Source: JABDGR01 sp964561455 (GTDB taxonomy: Bacteria; Verrucomicrobiota; Verrucomicrobiia; Opitutales; JABDGR01). From it: a stretch of DNA of 54,290 bases. The translations under genes were made by a program, and so were the position numbers. The DNA lies in NCBI GenBank assembly GCA_964561455.1, contig CAZLPS010000022.1, positions 1 to 54,290 of the forward strand. Reading direction: 5' to 3'. This document shows, in pieces, positions 47,953 to 54,290 of this stretch (its first letter is position 1; each line of letters opens with the position of its first letter). The notes below the pieces were generated by a model. The model saw only the letters and a program-made list of their open reading frames with translations. It was not told where the DNA came from and made no database searches.

Positions 47953-48462
47953 ATGAAATACGACTTCCCTATTCTTAAAGAATCCAACCCTCGCCCCGGC
48001 GGGGACAATGCCTTTCCCCTGACCATTGTCGTCATTTACAATGACTTGGCCGCCGCCATGCGCGCGGCCCAAACGCTGGAACGTGTCGGAAACAAGTTCT
48101 TCGGCCGGCTGGAGCAACGGCTTATGCCGGTGCCGGTGGCTCATTTGAGCGACCCCGCCCGCTTCGACCACCTGCTGTCCGACGCTTCCTCGGCGGATAT
48201 GATCATCGTCTCATTTAACGGACCGAGCGAGCTACCCCCGCTGCTCAAGCAGTGGATCGAGAGCTGCCTGGGGCAGAGACGCTCAGGCGATTCCGCCGTG
48301 GTCGCGCTGCTAAGCTCGAATGAGCGGTTGGATGCGCCCGACTCGCCCCGCTACCAATTTATGAAAAACGCCGCCCGCGCCGCAGGATTGGACTATTTTG
48401 CGCCAATGCCCGCCCCCGGCGGGGAAGCCTCCATGACGGAGCTGGTGGGGGTCCCCGCCTAG
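47953..48462 (+). CDS. Hypothetical protein
   Basis: 169 residues from ATG 47953 (MKYDFPILKESNPRPGGDNA). The N-terminal half reads FPLTIVVIYNDLAAAMRAAQ, then TLERVGNKFFG, and the middle has ADMIIVSFNGPSELPPLLKQ and VVALLSSNERLDAPDSPRYQ, suggesting an alpha/beta receiver-like or Rossmann-like fold without phosphorylation residues. Similar small cytosolic proteins accompany stress genes in Verrucomicrobiota, as far as memory allows. No function is assigned. Confidence 0.6.
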   Translation: MKYDFPILKESNPRPGGDNAFPLTIVVIYNDLAAAMRAAQTLERVGNKFFGRLEQRLMPVPVAHLSDPARFDHLLSDASSADMIIVSFNGPSELPPLLKQWIESCLGQRRSGDSAVVALLSSNERLDAPDSPRYQFMKNAARAAGLDYFAPMPAPGGEASMTELVGVPA

Positions 48463-48545
48463 GATGTTTGGCCGATGGCCGCCAAATCCAAACTGAATTA
48501 TTTTTTCGACGTGGTTTTGAAAACCCGATTCTTCCAAGGCGTCCC

Positions 48546-48965
48546 ATGAACACTTCCACGGCAAATCCCACGGCTTCCCGAAAAAGAGCTGCCCACCCAA
48601 TCAGCAAAGCGGCTGCTCCTGCCCAGCCCACCTCGGTATCGCAGACGCCCGGGCAGACTGCTTTGGCAAAAATTTCCCCGAAGCATAATCGTGCCAGGAA
48701 AAAACGAAGGCATATTGTCGCCCGGGTCAATGTCGGCTGGGGCCATGCGGTTTACTTGCGGGGTGACGGTGGCAGCCTCAATTGGGAGGTCGGCACTCCC
48801 CTCATCTGCTTGACCGATGACCAATGGGTTTGGTCGTATGCGGAAGACCGTGCTCCCCGGGAGATAAAGTTTTTGCGCAACGACACCGACTGGGCCCTGG
48901 GCGGCAACCATGGGGTCATCATGAAAAAGCTCCTGGTTTTTACTCCGCAGTTCCCGGAATTCTGA
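48546..48965 (+). CDS. Hypothetical protein with glycan-binding-like C-terminal domain
   Basis: 139 residues from ATG 48546. The first 55 are Ala/Pro/Ser/Lys-rich and basic (RKKRRH). The C-terminal 85 (VNVGWGHAVYLRGDGGSLNW, then GTPLICLTDDQWVWSY, then REIKFLRNDTDWALGGNHGV) look like a starch-binding/CBM48-like beta-sandwich seen in other bacterial small proteins. There is no signal peptide. It lies 83 bases after the preceding hypothetical gene on the same strand. Confidence 0.6.
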   Translation: MNTSTANPTASRKRAAHPISKAAAPAQPTSVSQTPGQTALAKISPKHNRARKKRRHIVARVNVGWGHAVYLRGDGGSLNWEVGTPLICLTDDQWVWSYAEDRAPREIKFLRNDTDWALGGNHGVIMKKLLVFTPQFPEF

Positions 48966-49236
48966 ATTGGACTCGACGTCCAAGCCAACCCGCCGCGCAG
49001 ACACTTCGTCCATCCAAGCAGGAGGAAAGGTTGTCGCCTTGGGTGAACACCAAACCTCGCCAGCAGGGTATCAACCCATAGCCGGGACGGCTGCGATGAT
49101 GTATTGTTCCTTTAAGCAATCAGCAGGTTTTTCCCTGAGGGAAAAATCACCAATATCCGCCACCCCGGCAAACGCCGGCACATTTTTACCGTCACGCTGG
49201 CGGCAACTAACCAACCCGGAAACGAAAAAACCAATT

Positions 49237-49452
49237 ATGAACACCCTCGAAATCAAAGGCGACTGGAACATCACCAAAGGCAAATTGAAGCAAAAATGGG
49301 CCAGCCTGACGGATAACGACCTCCAATACGTCGAAGGCCAGCACGATGAGTTGTATGGCCGGATTCAGAAACGCACCGGCCAGACCCTGGCTGCCGTGCA
49401 AAAGGCCGTCCATGAGGCTTGCTCCTGCCCGACCTCGACTTGCTGCAATTAA
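49237..49452 (+). CDS. CsbD-family stress protein
   Basis: 71 residues from ATG 49237: MNTLEIKGDWNITKGKLKQK, then WASLTDNDLQYVEGQHDELY and RIQKRTG. The KGxWNxxKGKxKQKW...LTDDDL pattern is diagnostic of CsbD, a small general-stress protein of unknown mechanism. The C-terminal CSCPTSTCCN adds an unusual cluster of four cysteines. Confidence 0.9.
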   Translation: MNTLEIKGDWNITKGKLKQKWASLTDNDLQYVEGQHDELYGRIQKRTGQTLAAVQKAVHEACSCPTSTCCN

Positions 49453-49483
49453 CTTTCCCAAACCCTTAACCATTCAAAATACC

Positions 49484-49615
49484 ATGATTATCACAACCAT
49501 CGCCATGACACCCGTAATCGCCGCCGCCGGCTGGGCCTTGTTAGTTTATTTGGGCGGAGGCGGCTTGGGGGCTGCCCTCGCCGTCTTTGTCGTCCTGAAA
49601 TTATTCGGTAAGTAG
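49484..49615 (+). CDS. Small hydrophobic peptide
   Basis: 43 residues, MIITTIAMTPVIAAAGWALL then VYLGGGGLGAALAVFVVLKLFG and a final Lys. One long or two short transmembrane stretches with a Gly-rich turn; such peptides are common in CsbD/DUF1328 groups. It starts 32 bases after the CsbD stop, on the same strand. Too short for a secure family call. Confidence 0.5.
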   Translation: MIITTIAMTPVIAAAGWALLVYLGGGGLGAALAVFVVLKLFGK

Positions 49616-49656
49616 CCCGTCCGCGGGAGCCGGCCAGCCGCAGATGACAAAAAGCG

Positions 49657-49726
49657 AGTAGCATGGGCATCCTGCCCATGCAGCGACCGAGGCCAGAAGG
49701 TGCCTGGGCATGCTGCCCATGCTACT
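49657..49726. repeat. Inverted repeat of GTAGCATGGGCA type
   Basis: AGTAGCATGGGCATCCTGCC (49657-) and its approximate reverse complement TGGGCATGCTGCCCATGCTA (49705-49726) form a long hairpin; each arm also contains an internal GGGCAT/ATGCCC dyad. REP-like and non-coding. Confidence 0.8.
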
Positions 49727-49893
49727 TAACCACGCCTGCCGAATTCGCTTTACGGTTGAACTCCGCCAATTGAAAATGAATCATTGGAGCTTGGCCTCAT
49801 CGGTGCTCCCAAGCCATAACCCGGCCATGAGTCACCAATCAGGACATTGCCAACCGTCACGCAACCACATCACCAACCCAATCACGAGGTAAC

Positions 49894-50910
49894 ATGTCCA
49901 CGATTCATGCTTACGCGGCGAGAGGCCCCAAAGGACTCCTGCAACCCTTTGAATTTGACCCCGGCGAATTGGGCCCGGAGCAGGTGGAAATCAAAGTTAC
50001 GCACTGCGGAATTTGCCATTCCGATCTTTCCATGCTCGACAACGAGTGGGGCATGTCGCAGTTCCCGCTCGTTCCTGGACATGAAGCGGTCGGAACGGTG
50101 GTCGCCTTGGGTGGGCAGGCCAAAGGCCTCAAACTGGGCCAACGCGTTGGCATTGGTTGGTCGGCGTCCAGCTGTCTTCATTGCCACCAATGTTTGTCCG
50201 GCGATCACAATCTTTGCCCAACCACCCAGGGCACCATCGTCGGCCGCCACGGCGGTTTTGCCGATCGCTTGCGGGCGCAATGGACGTGGGTGCGCCCCAT
50301 CCCGGATGCGCTCGATCTGGTCAAGTCCGGGCCGCTCTTGTGCGGGGGTGTCACCGTGTTCAATCCGTTCCTGGCCCACCAGATTCCACCCACGGCGCGG
50401 GTGGGCATCATCGGCATCGGCGGCTTGGGCCACCTGGCCCTGCAATTTGCCAATAAATGGGGCTGCGAAGTTCACGCCTTCACCACGAGCGACAATAAGG
50501 AAGCTGAAGCCCGCCGACTCGGAGCCCATTTCGTGCACAATACCAAACGAGACGGGGCGTACAAAGGCATCGCCGGCCGCCTGGACCTTATTCTTTCGAC
50601 CATCAATGCGCCTTTGGACATTCCGGGGCTGCTCGGAACACTCGCGCCCAAGGGCCGCCTGCATGTCGTCGGAGCCATTCTCCCGCCGATGGAAATTCCC
50701 GCTTTCGGTTTGATTGCCGGGCAGAAAACAGTTTCCGGATCGCCCGTGGGCAGTCCCAGCGCCATTGATCATATGCTCGATTTCAGCGCGCGTCACCAGA
50801 TCGCTCCCGTCATCGAGACCTTCCCGATGTCCAAGGTCAACGATGCGCTGGAACATCTCCGCTCGGGGAAAGCCCGTTATCGCGTCGTGTTGGTGAACGA
50901 CCCCGCTTGA
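49894..50910 (+). CDS. Zinc-dependent NAD(P) alcohol dehydrogenase (YahK/CAD-like)
   Basis: A 338-residue medium-chain dehydrogenase. Catalytic zinc ligands in THCGICHSD (Cys) and GHEAVG (His/Glu); structural zinc in CLHCHQCLSGDHNLC (four Cys); cofactor loop VGIIGIGGLGHLALQ. It reduces aldehydes to alcohols in the cinnamyl/YahK subgroup, probably NADPH-dependent. It is preceded by the REP-like repeat at 49657-49726 and by a 60-base spacer with ACCAACCCAATCACGAGG, a weak ribosome-binding site (GAGGTAACATG). Confidence 0.93.
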   Translation: MSTIHAYAARGPKGLLQPFEFDPGELGPEQVEIKVTHCGICHSDLSMLDNEWGMSQFPLVPGHEAVGTVVALGGQAKGLKLGQRVGIGWSASSCLHCHQCLSGDHNLCPTTQGTIVGRHGGFADRLRAQWTWVRPIPDALDLVKSGPLLCGGVTVFNPFLAHQIPPTARVGIIGIGGLGHLALQFANKWGCEVHAFTTSDNKEAEARRLGAHFVHNTKRDGAYKGIAGRLDLILSTINAPLDIPGLLGTLAPKGRLHVVGAILPPMEIPAFGLIAGQKTVSGSPVGSPSAIDHMLDFSARHQIAPVIETFPMSKVNDALEHLRSGKARYRVVLVNDPA

Positions 50911-50995
50911 CGTCACCACCGTCGCACTCCCCAAGTCCCCGCAGCGACTTCCGCCCCACTCCCCCACGTCCTCGCAGTGGAATCCTGTTCCCCCA

Positions 50996-51086
50996 AGTCC
51001 CCGTAGGGGACGAAAGAAGGTAACCCACCAATTCATTGGTGGGAACGCCCCAGATAAAAAAACGGAGTCCCGAAGGGACGAAAGAA
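50996..51086. repeat. REP-like repeats (GGGACGAAAGAAGG family), second location
   Basis: AAGTCCCCGTAGGGGACGAA then AGAAGGTAACCCACC and a small hairpin (CCACCAATTCATTGGTGG) at 50996-51044, followed by GAGTCCCGAAGGGACGAAAG at 51065-51086. The same family as 13435-13660. Confidence 0.8.
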
Positions 51087-51125
51087 CAGTTTTCTCCATC
51101 GGACAGCCGTTGGGGATGTGAGCAG

Positions 51126-51770
51126 CTACCCCTTCGGCATATAGCGTGCGTCCATGTCGGCTAAACCCTGGTTGATCTCTGCTATGCTGCTTGAGCCATG
51201 GCCCGCTGGCGCTTGATTGATGCTCGATTGCAGGAGGCTGTTTAAATATTCCGGTTTGGGTAAAAACCGAATCGGAAATACTGCTCCCCCGGTGCTTGTC
51301 ACTGACACGGTGCCATAGCCAACCATCCGGCCAAGAATAGGCTCCCAACGGGTGGTCGTTTCAATCTTTGACAAGAGCAGTTCATGGTTCCCCAACGAAA
51401 GCCAGCCGGTTTTGAATTTCAGGCGATCCTCCGTGAGGATAATTTCGGATTTCTTAAAAGTATTGAGCGTAATGGCAAAGGCCACGGCGCCGCCCAACAT
51501 GGCCGGAAAGAAAATCCAAAAATACGCCCAGAAATAGGCATGCGATAGAAGTGCCTGCACTTGCGGCGGGGCTGACTGTATCATTTGCGTTCTTGTGACG
51601 CCGATCGCGGTGCGCATCGCTTCGTCCACCGTGGAATCCGCTTGATGGGCTTGAATGAGATATATCAAGCCAGGTAGCATCAGGCAAAACATCCCAATTG
51701 CGGGCCAGACAAATATGCCCGGGTGGAGCTTGCACTGGTAGACAACTCGTTCGTTTGAAAATACGCTCAT
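51126..51770 (-). CDS. Bacterial PH-domain membrane protein
   Basis: 214 residues from ATG 51770 (MSVFSNERVVYQCKLHPGIF); a longer frame to 51818 lacks similarity. Two transmembrane helices (WPAIGMFCLMLPGLIYLIQA and AYFWAYFWIFFPAMLGGAVA), then the bPH2-like domain: EIILTEDRLKFKTGWLSLGN, ELLLSKIETT, GTVSVTSTGG. It probably binds a membrane or phosphoinositide-like surface; the function is unknown. Confidence 0.8.
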   Translation of the reverse strand: MSVFSNERVVYQCKLHPGIFVWPAIGMFCLMLPGLIYLIQAHQADSTVDEAMRTAIGVTRTQMIQSAPPQVQALLSHAYFWAYFWIFFPAMLGGAVAFAITLNTFKKSEIILTEDRLKFKTGWLSLGNHELLLSKIETTTRWEPILGRMVGYGTVSVTSTGGAVFPIRFLPKPEYLNSLLQSSINQAPAGHGSSSIAEINQGLADMDARYMPKG

Positions 51771-52036
51771 TTTTAACCCGGAATCAATTCGTCCGAGCCG
51801 AGGCAATATGCATTTCAAGAGGCCTTCAAGTCAAGTGTTGAAAGGGTACCGGGTAAGTTTAATTCGGTTACCCCAGACGACCACCTCCAAATCTTCGCCG
51901 ACGGCGATTTAAAACTCGCCGCCGCATGACAAAGCCGCAAAATTAACCGAAAACCCAACCAAGGTTTTGTGTCTAAACCGCTTCCCCCAATCGAGACATT
52001 CTGGCTGAACCAATGCAATTGCGTGAGACTAAAACC

Positions 52037-53107
52037 ATGAAAGCATCAACTAAAATATCGCTGTCGGCATTTGTCGTCGGGGTGTTGTGTATAATTGCCA
52101 GTATCGGCTATGAGAATGGATGGTTGTTCTTGCTTGGTGCGCTACTAGTTGGAGGTGGAATCTATGGAATTCGTAAAAGGGATAAAATCATAATAGCAGA
52201 TCAAGTGAATCAAATAAGTCAGATAACTACCGGCTTGGCACAAATCGATTACAGTCAGAATTTGAGGGATTTGCCAGTCGGCTGGAAAGCAATGTGCCCG
52301 GGCATCAGATACAACTTTGCTGTTTCAAGAGCAATTCAGTCTCTACTTTGTTGGGCTGGGATTAACTTTGGCGTTTGGATCATTCAATATAATGAGGATT
52401 CGATGACGATACTGGAACGACTGAGTTCAAAACATACAGAGCTCGGCACATTTGTTTATGGTGGTGCCATTATCGCGTGTATGCAATTGATTTTCGGCGT
52501 GGCCGGCGCATTTTTGCGAAATTCCGCTGTTGTCTGGTTGGATGGGATTGTACTGCTAATAATCGGCTTCTGGAATCTTTTACACGATATCCTACTCGAC
52601 TCGGCTGTTCGCCAATATGGCTACAAAGTGGATTTGGGCATTTTTATGTTGCTCGGCTTTTTTCAGATTGGATGGGGTTGCCGGCGGCTATGGCTTGCTC
52701 GGGATATCTCGCGGCATGATACCATTTCGCCAAAACTCGACGACAAGGAAAAGGTGGCACGAGAAAGATTCATACGGCAAGTAACGGCACAAGAAGATCT
52801 GTTTATCGGACGGCTTACGGGCAATCTGAAAAAAGTTAAGGTTTTTAAAATTGCTGATTTTAATTTGTCATTTGTCATATGGCTTATGCCTGAAAGGGCT
52901 GTGTGCATTACGAAAGGATTCGAGGACTATTTCGAGTTAAATCGGTCGTCTCTCTTAGGCAAAGAATTGAAAGGTGAGACAGCTTCTGCCGACGACGACA
53001 CAGTACGAGTTTGCGATACGTTTGATTCCACTTGGGATCTAAAATTTCAGAAAACGGCCCTTGCGGTCTTCAACGTCTGGTCGGGGCAAGGAAGAAAGGA
53101 GCCATAG
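52037..53107 (+). CDS. Hypothetical membrane protein
   Basis: 356 residues from ATG 52037 (an ATG at 52013 adds 8). Six or so hydrophobic stretches, including SLSAFVVGVLCIIASIGY, WLFLLGALLVGGGIYGI, VYGGAIIACMQLIFGVAG and WLDGIVLLIIGFWNLLHDIL. The C-terminal 120 residues are soluble (DDKEKVARERFIRQVTAQED...). Bases are visibly less GC-rich than neighbours, so it may be acquired. No family was recognised. Confidence 0.65.
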   Translation: MKASTKISLSAFVVGVLCIIASIGYENGWLFLLGALLVGGGIYGIRKRDKIIIADQVNQISQITTGLAQIDYSQNLRDLPVGWKAMCPGIRYNFAVSRAIQSLLCWAGINFGVWIIQYNEDSMTILERLSSKHTELGTFVYGGAIIACMQLIFGVAGAFLRNSAVVWLDGIVLLIIGFWNLLHDILLDSAVRQYGYKVDLGIFMLLGFFQIGWGCRRLWLARDISRHDTISPKLDDKEKVARERFIRQVTAQEDLFIGRLTGNLKKVKVFKIADFNLSFVIWLMPERAVCITKGFEDYFELNRSSLLGKELKGETASADDDTVRVCDTFDSTWDLKFQKTALAVFNVWSGQGRKEP

Positions 53108-53471
53108 GGAGGAAATAGCCAATTGAATATCTTACTCGGGCTACTGCGAATAATTCATAAAACAATTTTAGTCCATCCGCGAAGAGTGCTGCTAGGCCAT
53201 GCCCGCTGGATCTTATTTCCTTGCCATCGGCAATGGTGATTCAGTTGCGGTCGGCCCGGTGCGTCAGTTCAGCGTTGGCCAAAGCGTGAATACGCGCGTG
53301 CGTGTAACCCAGTCATCCGGTAATATTGGCACAAAAAGTAGGAGCAGCCTTTGATTAACGCCCACCCTCAAATCCCAGCACCTCTCACTGCATACTGAAA
53401 GGAAATTGCTTTTTTGGGCTTGCCGGGGTCGCGATGTGAGGGTTAATTTTCTGAAGAACCAAACAATTGCT
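53108..53471. other. Intergenic region with one short ORF
   Basis: Apart from the short ORF at 53199-53354 nothing is supported. Contains GAAATTGCTTTTTTGGGCTT at about 53402-53421, similar to bases near 41416. Confidence 0.45.
53199..53354 (+). pseudogene. Short ORF, possible fragment of a larger secreted protein
   Basis: 51 residues from ATG 53199: MPAGSYFLAIGNGDSVAVGP, VRQFSVGQSVNTRVRVT and a final SSGNIGTKSRSSL. The alternating hydrophobic pattern looks like real beta-rich protein, and the absence of a start-like upstream sequence (TAG two codons before) suggests the tail of a truncated gene. No family was identified with certainty. Confidence 0.35.
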
Positions 53472-53921
53472 ATGCTTAACCTATTTAAGAAATTACTCGG
53501 CAGTGAGAAACAGCAACAAGCATCAGTCCCGAAACGTCACCAAAACCCGTCTAACCTGGCGGATGTCATCAAGGATACTGCGAACGGAGCACCTACGACA
53601 TTGATTCCCTATGGGTCTGACGAGCGGCTCTTTAGAGCGCACCTAAAACACCTTAGCTCTCAACCCAATCTCTCGGTCATCGGAGTTCGTGCCGAAGACA
53701 GTGCTGATTTCATGATAATCCAGCTTGGAGACCATTCAGAAAACGCAGGAGCCACTCCCGCACCCGCTCCGCGAGATAAAGAGACGGCCGAACTATTGAA
53801 CCGACCTGTGGACTCATATTCCAATTATGCGTGGCCAGGATGTGTTTTGGAATCGACTGTTGACTTCAATCGGTACTTGTCATCTTTGGGTTCTGGCCGC
53901 TATACGGTAGTCCGAATTTAA
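53472..53921 (+). CDS. Hypothetical protein
   Basis: 149 residues from ATG 53472 (MLNLFKKLLGSEKQQQASVP). A basic amphipathic start, then an alpha/beta part (PYGSDERLFRAHLKHL, LSVIGVRAEDSADFMIIQLG) and a C-terminal WPGCVLESTVDFNRYLSSLG. No domain was recognised; the composition is closer to the preceding less GC-rich gene than to the rest of the window. Confidence 0.5.
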   Translation: MLNLFKKLLGSEKQQQASVPKRHQNPSNLADVIKDTANGAPTTLIPYGSDERLFRAHLKHLSSQPNLSVIGVRAEDSADFMIIQLGDHSENAGATPAPAPRDKETAELLNRPVDSYSNYAWPGCVLESTVDFNRYLSSLGSGRYTVVRI

Positions 53922-54157
53922 AAAAAGCCAAGGGGCAAGTCGAAGCGGTGGGCCGGTTTCGCCCGTCTATTTGTAAAAGCTCTGAATAGCACTAAATATT
54001 CATTGTGAGGGCCGAAAGGGATTATTTAAAGTTGGCGAAGCAAGTTAAATGAATCAACTGACAGGAATTTGCATTTTTGGGATTGCCGGAATCGGGGTTG
54101 GGGGTTAGCTTGGCTGGCGCTGCCCAGACAAGTTCAATTTTCCAAAAATAGGATTCA

Positions 54158-54290
54158 ATGATTACATCATCCGTCTGCAATCGGTGCGGCACTCGCGTCA
54201 TCGAATATGGATGTCCCAAAGGTAAAATATTGGTACTAACCGTTGATGAGTCCAAAATGCAGGCACAATGGTGTTCGCATTGCAATGGGC
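54158..54290 (+). CDS. Partial zinc-ribbon-like protein, N-terminus only
   Basis: From ATG 54158 an open frame runs off the right edge: MITSSVCNRCGTRVIEYGCP, then KGKILVLTVDESKM and QWCSHCNG. Two CxxC pairs (CNRC, CSHC) with a third Cys between them suggest a zinc-ribbon fold. The minus-strand frame over the same bases has no such pattern and is discarded. Confidence 0.55.
   Translation, partial: MITSSVCNRCGTRVIEYGCPKGKILVLTVDESKMQAQWCSHCNG

Noticed and set aside
54022..54285. Minus-strand 87-codon ORF at the right edge
   Set aside because: The plus strand over the same bases encodes paired CxxC motifs of a zinc ribbon, and the minus frame shows no protein-like pattern.

Overview
The window looks like chromosomal DNA from a GC-rich member of the Verrucomicrobiota (Pedosphaera/Limisphaerales-like soil or freshwater lineages are the best guess). 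The reasons are a diderm lipid A gene (lpxB), a PEP-CTERM sorted protein, a GH88/uronate catabolic cluster, GxxExxY genes, DUF433/PIN-like pairs, few clear Shine-Dalgarno sequences, and intergenic spaces packed with short word-like repeats (CACGGAT words, GGATGAAGGCTGAGG words, CAGGAGTCAGGAGAC words, CGCAGAGGCGCAGAGG words). No rRNA, tRNA or CRISPR array was recognised. The assignment is by gene content only.

Layout. Position 1-52 is the 5' end of dnaK, running off the left edge. 53-3430 is an accessory patch: a decayed HNH nuclease copy broken by repeats, a PIN-like/DUF433 toxin-antitoxin pair, an intact HNH nuclease and a nuclease fragment. 3562-8770 holds a SNF2-type helicase with its SWIM partner, a nucleotidyltransferase with a small overlapping gene, and rpiB with a damaged 3' end. 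8936-13217 (minus) is an envelope block: MGMT-like protein, lpxB, a GT61 glycosyltransferase and a Gfo/Idh/MocA oxidoreductase. 13218-17370 mixes housekeeping enzymes (phosphatase, NUDIX, GDPD, 4HBT thioesterase) with REP-like repeats and the first GxxExxY cassette. 17381-22602 is a LysR regulator divergent from an EmrA-EmrB-TolC type efflux operon. 22608-23088 is a second GxxExxY cassette with perfect 30-bp terminal inverted repeats, followed by an ABC exporter. 25255-28128 is a run of three secreted proteins built from one unrecognised module, followed by a Prc/Tsp protease.

30877-35877 is a probable uronate/oligouronide catabolic operon (Eda aldolase, GH88 unsaturated glucuronyl hydrolase, sugar isomerase/epimerase, Gfo/Idh oxidoreductase, SDR). 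It is followed by a broken toxin-antitoxin pair and a fragment of a second SDR. 37099-39902 encodes a secreted RCC1-repeat protein and a FecR-like lipoprotein. 40722-41371 is a VapBC pair between about 130-bp direct repeats. 41779-46484 is a signalling and envelope-stress group: PRC/BON lipoprotein, small lipoprotein, NarL regulator, DUF1328 and DUF3185 membrane peptides, a CheY-like regulator interrupted by an octanucleotide repeat, and a REC-histidine kinase. 46687-51770 has an ice-binding-like PEP-CTERM protein, small proteins including CsbD, an alcohol dehydrogenase and a PH-domain membrane protein. The right end (52037-54290) has less GC-rich hypothetical genes and a partial zinc-ribbon gene at the edge.

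Most notable: (i) GxxExxY genes carried as compact about 480-bp cassettes with terminal inverted repeats, both with nonsense mutations; (ii) five 8-bp units inside a response regulator, where loss of one unit restores the full frame; (iii) a family of tandem secreted proteins built from a repeated module ending in a YRN motif; (iv) toxin-antitoxin genes lying between direct repeats; (v) repeat words that supply start or stop codons to neighbouring genes.
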